A stretch of DNA of 25,132 nucleotides from Eubacterium sp. (GCA_020859645.1 JAJBVU010000015.1:1-25132); one strand, 5' to 3'. Positions 5,507-12,621 are shown, counted from the first letter of the stretch. Made by a program: numbers and translations. Notes: generated from the letters alone by a model not told the origin.

Positions 5507-6448
5507 TTACCTTCCGTTTCGGAATGCTGTATCTCCCTCAAGGTTTCTTGTAAGAATGTCCCTTGCTGTTGCGAATTCCTGTCCGATGAATCCAAGTCTT
5601 AAAAGCCATGTTCTCATTGCGTATTTCGGATTCTCGTCTTGCTGTGGTTTAGGACTTGCTTTCTTTACATCCTTTGCCATTTGGCTAAGTGCAAGGCAAA
5701 GCTGAATGTAGCTTTTCAATCTTCCTGCGTGAAGTCCGTTTTGCTTTCCGTTGCTTGGTGATTCAAATTCGAAAAGTCTGAATTCAATCGTTCCCTTCGT
5801 GAATGTTGCGTGAAGGTTGAGTTGGTGGTATCGGCTGTTGTTGTAGTGGTGGGTTCTGCCGTATTCTGCGTTTTGGCTTGTGTACCAAATGTTGGCAAGT
5901 TCGCTCATCGTTGTTGGTTTCTTTTGGTTGACTTGCTTGAGGAAGTTTGGGTCAACCGTTCTGCAGTAATGGTATGTTCTTTGGCTGTTTATCTTTAAGG
6001 CTTTGATTAAAAGGTTTTCATGGCTTGCCATTATGTTGGCAAGGTTTCTGAGGGTTTGAGGTGTATGTCCGTTTGCTCCGATGTGGATGTGGACTCCGCA
6101 GCCTCTTGTTGCATCGCTTTTCGCACCTGCTTTTCTCAATCTTCTTATGAGTTCCTGTAAGGTTTCAATGTCCTCGTAGTTTAAAATCGGTGTTACGAGT
6201 TCGCATTGTTGGCTTGTACTTCCTGCAATGCTTGAGTCGCTTTGGAATTTCCATTCTCTGCCTTGGCTGTCCCATGCTGACCAACTGTTGTAGCCGTTTC
6301 TTCCTGCTGTGCTTTCATGTCTTCTTGTTCCGAAAAAGTCCGCAGCAATCTTTGAGGCTTTCTGCCTTGTGATGTTGTTCATTTCAACCTCAACTCCGAT
6401 TGTTTGGTTTTTCATGTTTTTGATTTGCCTTTCTGTTTTTGCGTTCAT
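5507..6448 (-). CDS. Putative amidoligase (Amidoligase_2, COOH-NH2 ligase of the glutamine-synthetase fold)
   Basis: Members are predicted to use ATP to join a carboxylate to an amine. In 313 residues I see the expected acidic and histidine positions: IGVEVEMN (17-24, E20/E22), D71 in FQSDSS, the CELVTP glutamate (E83), GCGVHIHIG (117-124) and TIEFRLFEFE (220-229, E222/R224). The C-terminal 70 residues form a separate segment strongly like the end of the protein encoded at 6794-7447. The start is fixed by GGAGGTACATACC before ATG 6448. It is the first gene behind copy E and probably shares an mRNA with the cyclotransferase-like and zinc-ribbon genes. Substrate and product are unknown. Confidence 0.93.
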   Translation of the reverse strand: MNAKTERQIKNMKNQTIGVEVEMNNITRQKASKIAADFFGTRRHESTAGRNGYNSWSAWDSQGREWKFQSDSSIAGSTSQQCELVTPILNYEDIETLQELIRRLRKAGAKSDATRGCGVHIHIGANGHTPQTLRNLANIMASHENLLIKALKINSQRTYHYCRTVDPNFLKQVNQKKPTTMSELANIWYTSQNAEYGRTHHYNNSRYHQLNLHATFTKGTIEFRLFEFESPSNGKQNGLHAGRLKSYIQLCLALSQMAKDVKKASPKPQQDENPKYAMRTWLLRLGFIGQEFATARDILTRNLEGDTAFRNGR

Positions 6449-6597
6449 GGTATGTACCTCCGTTTTTTTGTTTTTGGGTTTTCCCCTTTGGTTGAGTACA
6501 TATTACCGTCAATCGAGGCATTTATCAAGATAATTATCGACCATAAATACACCAAAATTGTAAGGCATTTAAAGAATATAAATTGTGTACTTTACAC
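6449..6597 (-). promoter_or_regulatory. Repeated promoter/operator module, copy E (diverged)
   Basis: Operator-like GTGTA-AAG-TACAC lies at 6585-6597, -35 TTGATA at 6523-6528 and -10 TAATAT at 6500-6505 with a 17-base spacer. The CATATATG element is not conserved. The operator to -35 distance is 56 bases against 45 in copies A-D, a difference of 11, about one helical turn. The stop codon of the DUF4314 gene lies inside this operator. Confidence 0.8.
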
Positions 6598-6810
6598 CTT
6601 TTCAAACTTGTCTTTTCCGACAATCAAGCCGAGGCTTGAACCATTGTTCCATTTCATATGGATTGTACCTATATCATCAATGTGGGAAACCTCACCGATT
6701 GTTCCCTTCGGCGGGGCTTGTTCGTCAGCCATTGAAATCAATCTCAATCTTGTACCTATGGGATATTCTCTGCGGAGTTTTTCAATCTGTTTTTTACTCG
6801 GTAATTTCAT
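6592..6810 (-). CDS. DUF4314 family protein
   Basis: This 72-residue protein has the DUF4314 pattern: an N-terminal helix MKLPSKKQIEKLRREYP, then GTRLRLISMADEQAPPKGT, and DDIGTIHMKWNNGSSLGL. The family is a small beta-barrel-like domain frequent in Clostridia prophages and conjugative elements, with no assigned function. ACGGAGGCAATC precedes the ATG, and the start overlaps the end of the preceding gene by 17 bases, indicating coupled translation. The stop overlaps the operator of promoter copy E, so this transcript ends or runs through exactly where the next is controlled. Confidence 0.9.
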   Translation of the reverse strand: MKLPSKKQIEKLRREYPIGTRLRLISMADEQAPPKGTIGEVSHIDDIGTIHMKWNNGSSLGLIVGKDKFEKV

Positions 6811-7447
6811 GATTGCCTCCGTTTCTGAAAGCTGAAGAACCTGTAAGGTTTTTCAGGAGGATTTTCCTGTCGGCTTTGTATTCCTTGCCGATAAATCCAA
6901 GCCTTAAAAGGAAAGTCCTAAAGGCATACTTTTCATTGTCGGTTTGGGTTTCATTCGGTGAAATTCTTTTCTGTTCCTTACTCATTTTGCAAAGGAGCAG
7001 AATCAATTTTGAATAGGCTTGAACACTGTCAAAGTCGGGCATTTTTGAAAACCAAGGGAATGAAATGCTTTCGTCATTGGTTTCAATAGGCAGTTCATCA
7101 ATGCCGAGTGCTTTCTTTATTAGCTTGCCTTTTGCCGAAAGCAGATTTTTAAGGTTTGTCAAGTTTACATTTTCTATAGGAACGGAAACCGTAAAACCTA
7201 CATTTTCGATTTTCTGTTCTTCTGCAATGAAACCTCTTTTTTCAAGCTGTTCAAGCAGATTTTCAACTTCCTCGCTGTCTGCAGTATCGTCAAAAATCAA
7301 TGTTCCCTCTCTGTCAATGGTGAAGTAATCCACCTCATATGCACAAGTCGGCATATATTTATAAACCGCTCTTGCACCTGTGATTTCCGAAACGGTATTG
7401 ACTAAAGCCTTTCGCTCTGTTCCTGTTCTGTTAAATTTAATTCTCAT
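6794..7447 (-). CDS. 'Virulence'-type phage/mobile element protein with amidoligase-like C-terminal module
   Basis: This 217-residue protein belongs to a family often labelled 'virulence protein' in Clostridia elements, without experimental basis that I know of. It opens MRIKFNRTGTERKALVNTV, followed by YKYMPTCAYEVDYFTIDRE. A middle region (ENVNLTNLKNLLSAKGKLI) precedes a conserved tail. Residues 171-210 match the end of the neighbouring amidoligase at 26 of 40 positions. I chose ATG 7447 because AGGAGGTACTC stands just before it; an upstream in-frame start at 7510 would sit in leader sequence. The leader GTAGTACCGAAAA resembles that of promoter modules A and B, but a full module is not present. 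Confidence 0.85.
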   Translation of the reverse strand: MRIKFNRTGTERKALVNTVSEITGARAVYKYMPTCAYEVDYFTIDREGTLIFDDTADSEEVENLLEQLEKRGFIAEEQKIENVGFTVSVPIENVNLTNLKNLLSAKGKLIKKALGIDELPIETNDESISFPWFSKMPDFDSVQAYSKLILLLCKMSKEQKRISPNETQTDNEKYAFRTFLLRLGFIGKEYKADRKILLKNLTGSSAFRNGGNHEITE

Positions 7448-7538
7448 TTTTGAGTACCTCCTTATTTTTTTCGGTACTACATTAATCACTCTAAATGCGG
7501 AAAATTGCAAGTAGAATAATGTGAAAATTATCCGCTTT

Positions 7539-7874
7539 TTATTGTGTAATAGTTACAACCTTGACCGGCACTCCCTGTTTTCGGCAGTTATCAATCACAT
7601 ACTTTGTACCATGAGATTGACCGTCCCAAAAGGCAATTACCAAATCCGCATAGGCAATTATTTCGAGATTTCGTTTAAGCGGTGCTTTCCTTCCGTATTT
7701 GTTATAGTCCGGCAGAAATTCTTTCAAAGGCAGATTGTTCTGCAGAGCATATTTTCTTGCATCGCTGTCTATTCCTCTTGCTCCTCCGCTGACTATTTCC
7801 GTTGTATCTTCCGGGAGATACATTTCCAAGTTTGTAATGTGCAGGTTTCTTGAACCGATTATTGCGATTTTCAT
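7539..7874 (-). CDS. SLOG-superfamily (DUF2493/YpsA-like) Rossmann protein
   Basis: The 111-residue protein reads as a small Rossmann fold that binds nucleotides or their derivatives. It has MKIAIIGSRN at the N-terminus, then VSGGARGIDSDARKYA (about 30-45), FLPDYNKYGRKAPLKRN and YADLVIAFWDGQSHGTK. These are marks of SLOG proteins, the superfamily that includes DprA-like and lysine-decarboxylase-like domains, some of them in phage defence. GGAG lies upstream of ATG 7874; earlier ATGs at 7904 and 7934 have poorer context. It is divergent from the RHH gene, with a 117-base shared gap. The actual ligand is not known. Confidence 0.85.
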   Translation of the reverse strand: MKIAIIGSRNLHITNLEMYLPEDTTEIVSGGARGIDSDARKYALQNNLPLKEFLPDYNKYGRKAPLKRNLEIIAYADLVIAFWDGQSHGTKYVIDNCRKQGVPVKVVTITQ

Positions 7875-7932
7875 ATTTCTTTTTAGCTCCATTTCAGGCA
7901 TATTATGAACACTGTTTAGGCTCACAATAAAC

Positions 7933-7961
7933 ATTGTACCACATAACGGGTTTAAAATAAA
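7933..7961 (-). promoter_or_regulatory. Candidate promoter for the SLOG gene
   Basis: An extended -10, TGG-TACAAT (7933-7938 for the hexamer), has TTTATT 17 bases upstream (7956-7961). It lies in the gap between divergent genes. An imperfectly spaced inverted repeat, GTTTA/TAAAC at 7915-7933, overlaps its edge and could be an operator. Confidence 0.45.
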
Positions 7962-7991
7962 GCCATAATAAACATATAAAGGAGTGTAGAT

Positions 7992-8162
7992 ATGGCTATC
8001 AAGAGCTTATCCGTCAGAATTGACGATGTAATGTTAGATAAACTGCACGTTGTTGCCGATTATGAGGGGCGTTCAGCCAACAGTCAGATACTGATTTTGG
8101 TGCGTGACTGTATCGAAAAGTACGAAGAAAAGCATGGAAAAATCCAAATTGACAGGCAATAA
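7992..8162 (+). CDS. Arc/ribbon-helix-helix DNA-binding protein (56 aa)
   Basis: On the plus strand AAAGGAGTGTAGAT precedes ATG 7992, and the frame runs to TAA 8160-8162. The sequence begins MAIKSLSVRIDDVMLDKL, a beta strand followed by helix A, then ADYEGRSANSQILILVRDC, the turn and helix B with the NSQ pattern, and a charged tail. That is the Arc/MetJ ribbon-helix-helix fold, which binds palindromic operators as dimers or tetramers. It is the only convincing gene on this strand. It converges with the cytosine methylase gene and diverges from the SLOG gene and cassette array, the usual position of a local repressor. Its target is unknown; the GTGTA-N3-TACAC sites are a candidate. Confidence 0.85.
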   Translation: MAIKSLSVRIDDVMLDKLHVVADYEGRSANSQILILVRDCIEKYEEKHGKIQIDRQ

Positions 8163-8172
8163 CGGGTGTATT

Positions 8173-8211
8173 TTTAGGTGTGTTTACGGATTTTTCAGAA
8201 ACACACCTAAA
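8173..8211. terminator. Bidirectional terminator between convergent genes
   Basis: Perfect 13-base inverted repeat TTTAGGTGTGTTT (8173-8185) and its complement (8199-8211) around a 13-base loop. It separates the plus-strand RHH gene from the minus-strand methylase gene, whose stop codon (8207-8209) lies inside the right arm. Confidence 0.8.
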
Positions 8212-9985
8212 TATTTGCTGCCCAAGCGATGCCCGCAAGTACAAATACAGCATTATTAAGGCAGATTCCGTTTCCCCACATCTTGTACTCTGCCGAATCG
8301 GAGTGGGGATTTTGCAGCCATTTCCTTATTTGATTGTCGGTTTTAGGCTTAGTGTTTTTACCTATTGCTCTTGCATATTCGTTAAATACTTCTCTCCATT
8401 TTTTAATATCCGCATCGGTTGGATTTTCTGTTTCAAGGCTGCTGCACCACCAATCCGGGAAACCCTGCAGCCTTGCACACTCGGTAGGTGTGAGTCTGCG
8501 GACTACATACTGAACATCATTTATCACAGGCGGGTCTTTGTAATCGGTAGCCACCAGTGTATTTGCCAGTTCCTTTTCGGCAAGGGTATGATATGATGCC
8601 TTGCTTGTACAATAAGTAGGATGTGCAACAGCACCCAGTCCTCTTGCTACAACAGGCGGTTCAATTTCCTCATCAACCGAAATTCCGAACTGAGCGTTTT
8701 TGCCTTGATTAAAAGCAGCCCGGTCAATACCGTATGCGACTGCGTGCTGTTCAACAGTGTTCAGTGTATACATTGTATCGGATACAGAGTATCCATTGCC
8801 ATGATGTGACGGTCTGCTGCCGTTTCCTTCAATTACAGCAATTCCGCCTTGATTTGATTCGGGATGATTTCCGCCGGTGTCAACCGTTCTTGCTGTATCC
8901 GTTTCATATACATTGTGTCTTGCGTTCTTTGTGTTTTCTGATGTAAACCTTACATCAAATGTTTCAACTACAAAAGGCTGATTATTTCCGCCTGTTCCAT
9001 ATGTAGATGATACCGTAGGAGCAACATCACCGAGTTCGGTGTATCTTGTATCCTGACTATGATTTTCATATACGGCTGCCAGTACAATTCCGGCTCTTAA
9101 AGTAGGCGACTTTTCATTTTCAAAACCGATACTTCTGCTTTTGGCAGAATGCTCAGTACAAAATCCAGCCGAACCCATAACACAAGGCGGGTGGTGTGCC
9201 TCTGCTCTTAAAGTACACGTCATTTCATCAGTTATATCCATGCGATTTCCGCCTTGGTCGTTTAAACAGATGCCGCCTGTTTTTCCAGTGCAACTTTCAG
9301 AAGTTCCGGCAGTTCTTTGCCACGGGAAGCGGCTCTTTTCAGAATACCCTGACAGGCTCTCGGACTCAAAGAGTACTTTGCCGGCACATTCACCATCAAA
9401 ATCTGCGACAAGGTAGATTCTCTTTCTTCGTTGGGGAACGCCCCAAAATTGAGAGTCGAACACACGCCAAGCGAGGGAGAAATCATCTGCCACGATACTT
9501 CCCGCATTTTCCCATTTTTCAGATTTAGGAATTGACACATCTGTATTTTTGACCTTGCAGATTTCTGTGAGTACTGCTTTGAAGTCCTCGCCTTTGTTGG
9601 AAGAGAAGGCTCCCGTAACATTTTCCCACACGATAAATCTTGGGTATTTTCCATTTGAAACACACCTCATTTCTTTTATAATTCTTATAGCTTGGTAAAA
9701 CAGATTTGACCTTTCACCGTCTTTAAGTCCCGCTCTTTTGCCGGCAATTGAGAGGTCTTGACAGGGAGATCCAAATGTAATGATGTCAACAGGCTCAATT
9801 TCCGCTCCGTTTATATTGCAAATATCACCGAGGTGCTTGACTTGCGGTAATCGTTTAGTAGTGACTCTTATTGGGAACGGCTCAATTTCACTCGCCCATT
9901 TGGGAGTAATACCGCAAATCAGTCCGGCTAATTCAAATCCTCCGCTGCCTGAAAAAAGGCTGCCGAGAGTAAGTTGTTTATCCAT
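8207..9985 (-). CDS. DNA (cytosine-5) methyltransferase with repetitive target-recognition insert
   Basis: This enzyme transfers methyl from S-adenosylmethionine to C5 of cytosine in DNA. In 592 residues, motif I is LFSGSGGFELAG (10-21), motif IV GSPCQDLSIAGKR (72-84, catalytic C75), motif VI VWENV (119-123) and motif VIII RKRIYLVADF (187-196). Motifs IX-X are RRLTPTECARLQGFP (496-510) and GNGICLNNAV (571-580). The region 240-490 is unusually long and carries about six degenerate units, each with a Thr-Leu or Thr-Val pair (T258, T295, T324, T367, T407, T476). Target-recognition domains of this family carry such pairs. AAAGGAGCGG precedes the ATG. No cognate restriction gene is adjacent, so self-protection against host enzymes is likely. 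Confidence 0.95.
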   Translation of the reverse strand: MDKQLTLGSLFSGSGGFELAGLICGITPKWASEIEPFPIRVTTKRLPQVKHLGDICNINGAEIEPVDIITFGSPCQDLSIAGKRAGLKDGERSNLFYQAIRIIKEMRCVSNGKYPRFIVWENVTGAFSSNKGEDFKAVLTEICKVKNTDVSIPKSEKWENAGSIVADDFSLAWRVFDSQFWGVPQRRKRIYLVADFDGECAGKVLFESESLSGYSEKSRFPWQRTAGTSESCTGKTGGICLNDQGGNRMDITDEMTCTLRAEAHHPPCVMGSAGFCTEHSAKSRSIGFENEKSPTLRAGIVLAAVYENHSQDTRYTELGDVAPTVSSTYGTGGNNQPFVVETFDVRFTSENTKNARHNVYETDTARTVDTGGNHPESNQGGIAVIEGNGSRPSHHGNGYSVSDTMYTLNTVEQHAVAYGIDRAAFNQGKNAQFGISVDEEIEPPVVARGLGAVAHPTYCTSKASYHTLAEKELANTLVATDYKDPPVINDVQYVVRRLTPTECARLQGFPDWWCSSLETENPTDADIKKWREVFNEYARAIGKNTKPKTDNQIRKWLQNPHSDSAEYKMWGNGICLNNAVFVLAGIAWAANI

Positions 9986-10000
9986 TTATATTCCGCTCCT

Positions 10001-10873
10001 TTATCCCATTGACATCCACCAATCAAATACACCCTGTCCGTCAGTTTGATTATCGTAAATTTTAAGTCCTGCTTTTTTCCTTGCTGCAAGCATTCTGTCA
10101 AAGGCTTTTATATAGTTCTCTTTATATTTAGGGTACATATTAAATTCAAATTCTCGGTTCTTGGTACTCGCCATTGGACAGCCGATGCAGCCGATTCGTT
10201 TATATCCGCAGCTATAAAGAGGGTTGCTCTTGCAGCCGTAATGGTTTAGAAATTCCCAGACATCGTTATCCGTCCAATCAATGATAGGGTTTAATGACAC
10301 CTTTTGTGTCCGAAAACAATGCTCAACAAGCCGTTTATTCTCGTCATTATCGTTCTGCAGCACTAAATATTTGCCTTTTTTAATTTCATATCCGGCATTA
10401 AGTTCTTCAGCTAATCTCATGGTAGTTTTAGGCTTTCCGTTAATGTGAACCAAATCACTTCTCGATTTTCTCGCTGTACTTTCTGCCCACCTTACACCGG
10501 TCACTACAATTCGTCCGTCCTTTGTACTTTCTTTAAGCTCCGAGCAGCAGTAGCGAGATAATCTTAAAGGCGGTGACATCTTTTTCACGATTAAGTTCCA
10601 CATGGTTATCTGTTCACCGGTTTTATATCTCGGAATATCAAAGTGTATATCTTTCTGCGATTTAATATATCGGACTGTTTCCGGTGCATCTACGGATGTG
10701 TGTCTGTAAACCGCTTCAAATTTTACTCCCGATAGTTCTGCAAGTATTTTTATAACATCGCTGTCCTTGCCTCCGCTGTAGGATAGGTGATAGCCTTCGT
10801 CTGTTTCAAAAGCCTTGAATCTTTCTATTGCGGTTTTTTCCTTTTGAATCAAGCTGTCATTCATCTGCTGCAT
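10001..10873 (-). CDS. PAPS reductase / DndC-like family protein
   Basis: This adenine-nucleotide alpha-hydrolase domain has the PP-loop SYSGGKDSDV (about 32-41 of 290 residues). Family members activate sulfate or make thio-modifications. The cysteine-bearing RYCCSELKE and the cluster CGYKRIGCIGCPMA could hold an iron-sulfur or metal site, as in DndC-type proteins. I chose ATG 10873 because AGAGGT lies six bases upstream; the gene overlaps the adenine methylase by 17 bases. Lying between two DNA methylases, it may help modify phage DNA. The family is broad, however, and sulfur chemistry is not demonstrated. No Dnd partner genes (DndA, DndD, DndE) are visible nearby. Confidence 0.88.
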   Translation of the reverse strand: MQQMNDSLIQKEKTAIERFKAFETDEGYHLSYSGGKDSDVIKILAELSGVKFEAVYRHTSVDAPETVRYIKSQKDIHFDIPRYKTGEQITMWNLIVKKMSPPLRLSRYCCSELKESTKDGRIVVTGVRWAESTARKSRSDLVHINGKPKTTMRLAEELNAGYEIKKGKYLVLQNDNDENKRLVEHCFRTQKVSLNPIIDWTDNDVWEFLNHYGCKSNPLYSCGYKRIGCIGCPMASTKNREFEFNMYPKYKENYIKAFDRMLAARKKAGLKIYDNQTDGQGVFDWWMSMG

Positions 10874-12104
10874 CACCGACCTCTGCATACTTTATCTTTT
10901 TGCCGTCACGCAATAAAAAAACGCTGTCCGAGTTTCCGATGCACTCGATATAGCGTTTTACAATTACATCTACAAATTTTTCATCGTATTCAACACCGTA
11001 ACATATGCGGTTAGTTTCTTCACAGGCGATAAGTGTTGAACCGGAGCCGAGGAATGGATCCAATACAATACAGTTGCTCATAGAAGAGTTCTTGATTGGA
11101 TAAGCCATAAGTGCTACGGGTTTCATAGTAGGATGTTCCTTGCTTGACTTCGGTCGGTCATACTCCCAAATGGTAGTCTGCTTTCTGTCGGAGTACCACA
11201 AGTGCTTGCCGCCTTTCTTCCAACCGAAAAGGCAAGGCTCGTGCTGCCATTGATACGGACTTCTGCCCAACACCAGTGCATTCTTTTTCCAAATACAGCA
11301 GCCGCTTAAATAAAAGCCGGCATCTTGAAATGCTTTTCTGAAATTGAAGCCTTGTGTGTCTGCGTGAAATACATATATTGACGCATCATTCTCCATATTC
11401 TGTTCCATGTTTGTGAAAGAGCAGAACAGGAACTTATAGAAGTCATCATCGGACATATTGTCATTTTTGATTTTTCCGGCTGTTTCCTCGACATTTACAT
11501 TGTAAGGCGGGTCTGTAACTACAAGATTTGCTTTTTTGCCGTCCATAAGAACATTAAATGTTTCCGGCAAAGTTGAATCACCGCAGATGAGTCTGTGTCT
11601 GCCGAGCAGCCACACATCGCCTTGCTTGCTTATGACAGGCTGCTTTAATTCCGCATCAACATCAAAATCATCTTCTTTGATTTCTTTATTGTGTACTTTT
11701 GAAAATAGTTGCTCAATTTCAGGCGGTTCAAAACCCGTCAAATCAACATTGAAGTCGGAGTTCTGCAAGTCAACAATCAAGTCGGCTAACAGCTGCTCAT
11801 TCCACGCACCTGTTATTTTGTTCAAGGCTACATTCAGAGCTTTTTCTTTTGTTTTATCAAGGTCAACTACTGCACAGGGTACTTCTGTATACCCTAAATC
11901 CTTTGCACAACTCAGTCTCTGATGTCCTCCGATAATAGTCATATCTGAATTTACAACCAACGGGTCTGCAAAGCCAAATTCCAAAATTGAATTTTTAATT
12001 TTTTCATATTCTTTATCACCCGGTTTCAACTGCTTTCTTGGATTGTACTCTGCCGGTTTCAACTGTTCAACGGGTATTATTTTTAATTTAGATGTCTTTT
12101 TCAT
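10857..12104 (-). CDS. ParB-domain N6-adenine / N4-cytosine DNA methyltransferase
   Basis: The 415 residues fuse two parts. The N-terminal ParB/sulfiredoxin-like domain includes LKPAEYNPRKQLKPGD (about 15-30) and IIGGHQRLSCAKDLGY (57-72). The C-terminal beta-class amino-methyltransferase has catalytic DPPY (198-201), HPTMKP (324-329) and the SAM-binding FLGSGST (351-357). Such fusions are common in phages and methylate adenine, less often cytosine N4. The site specificity cannot be read from sequence. GAGGTGGCAAGGA precedes the ATG, and its start overlaps the stop of the HTH/zinc gene by four bases (ATGA), showing translational coupling. Confidence 0.95.
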   Translation of the reverse strand: MKKTSKLKIIPVEQLKPAEYNPRKQLKPGDKEYEKIKNSILEFGFADPLVVNSDMTIIGGHQRLSCAKDLGYTEVPCAVVDLDKTKEKALNVALNKITGAWNEQLLADLIVDLQNSDFNVDLTGFEPPEIEQLFSKVHNKEIKEDDFDVDAELKQPVISKQGDVWLLGRHRLICGDSTLPETFNVLMDGKKANLVVTDPPYNVNVEETAGKIKNDNMSDDDFYKFLFCSFTNMEQNMENDASIYVFHADTQGFNFRKAFQDAGFYLSGCCIWKKNALVLGRSPYQWQHEPCLFGWKKGGKHLWYSDRKQTTIWEYDRPKSSKEHPTMKPVALMAYPIKNSSMSNCIVLDPFLGSGSTLIACEETNRICYGVEYDEKFVDVIVKRYIECIGNSDSVFLLRDGKKIKYAEVGDAADE

Positions 12105-12400
12105 TCCTTGCCACCTCGTTTCTTGTTGTGATAATCATATCTGCATTTGTTCGAGCAGAACTTCTTCGGTCTGCCGGTTGTATTCTGCATTATAGGCATA
12201 CCGCAGTATAAACACAGTATGCCGTTATTCTTTTGTTCTTGTATATTTAAAGCGGCTGCGTTTCCGTAACCGCTGAGATGTTTATTCTTACAGAACTTTC
12301 TGACTGCGTCCCTTGAAAGATTTGTCGCTCTTGCTATTGCAAGATAGCCCGTACCCTCGGAACGCATTTTTATAATTGTTTTCCGTTGTTTATCCGTCAT
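12101..12400 (-). CDS. Helix-turn-helix plus zinc-finger small protein
   Basis: This 99-residue protein has two parts. Residues 1-40 look like a helix-turn-helix of the resolvase/sigma-4 type (EGTGYLAIARATNLSRDAVR). Residues about 63-91 hold CLYCGMPI, then GRPKKFCSNKCRYDYHNKK, a four-cysteine zinc finger. It probably binds DNA and is frequently found just ahead of phage methylases in Clostridia. AAGGAAATGATGTA precedes the ATG. It starts 47 bases after a strong terminator, so its operon must have a promoter in that short gap or depend on read-through. Confidence 0.85.
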   Translation of the reverse strand: MTDKQRKTIIKMRSEGTGYLAIARATNLSRDAVRKFCKNKHLSGYGNAAALNIQEQKNNGILCLYCGMPIMQNTTGRPKKFCSNKCRYDYHNKKRGGKE

Positions 12401-12423
12401 TACATCATTTCCTTACACGAAAC

Positions 12424-12471
12424 CTCGGTACATTCCGAGCATTAAAAAAACGCCGAAATAATCAGCGTTTT
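12424..12471 (-). terminator. Terminator hairpin before the modification operon, plus a small second hairpin
   Basis: On the minus strand AACGC and GCGTT pair around a partly paired loop, followed by seven T (12447-12471), a typical intrinsic terminator. Immediately after it CTCGG-aatgta-CCGAG (12424-12439) can form a second hairpin. Together they separate the cos-like region from the HTH/methylase operon. Confidence 0.75.
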
Positions 12472-12499
12472 CAATAATTCTTGTATATTTAATTTTGTA

Positions 12500-12600
12500 C
12501 TTTGGGGTATCCCGCCCCTTAAATTTTGCGAAAATTCACGTTTGAGGGGGCTGCGGTCAGCAGTTTTAGGCACTTTAGGGATTTTGACCGCCCCTTCGTC
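12500..12600. other. Candidate cos packaging site
   Basis: This non-coding stretch just downstream of the HNH gene is GC-rich, in contrast to its surroundings. It contains the inverted repeats GCGGTCA (12553-12559) with TGACCGC (12585-12591), and GGGGTATCCCGCCCC (12504-12518). Many HK97-type phages of Gram-positive bacteria have a similar GGGGCGGTCAAAAT-type sequence between the HNH gene and the small terminase gene, where cos lies. The exact nicking positions cannot be read. Confidence 0.55.
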
Positions 12601-12621
12601 CTCACAAACTCCATTCGTGAT

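Noticed and set aside
5716..5898. Thr-rich frame inside the amidoligase gene
   Set aside because: It is a shadow frame; the amidoligase frame carries the conserved residues across this interval.
7448..7560. Possible sixth promoter module before the 'virulence' type gene
   Set aside because: Only the leader portion (GTAGTACCGAAAA and the AGGAGGTACTC site) matches. The -35/-10 pair at 17 bases, CATATATG and GTGTA-N3-TACAC are missing.
9262..9663. Alternative minus-strand frame of 133 codons inside the cytosine methylase gene
   Set aside because: It is a shifted frame of the methylase; the methylase motifs VI and VIII run through the same bases in the proper frame.
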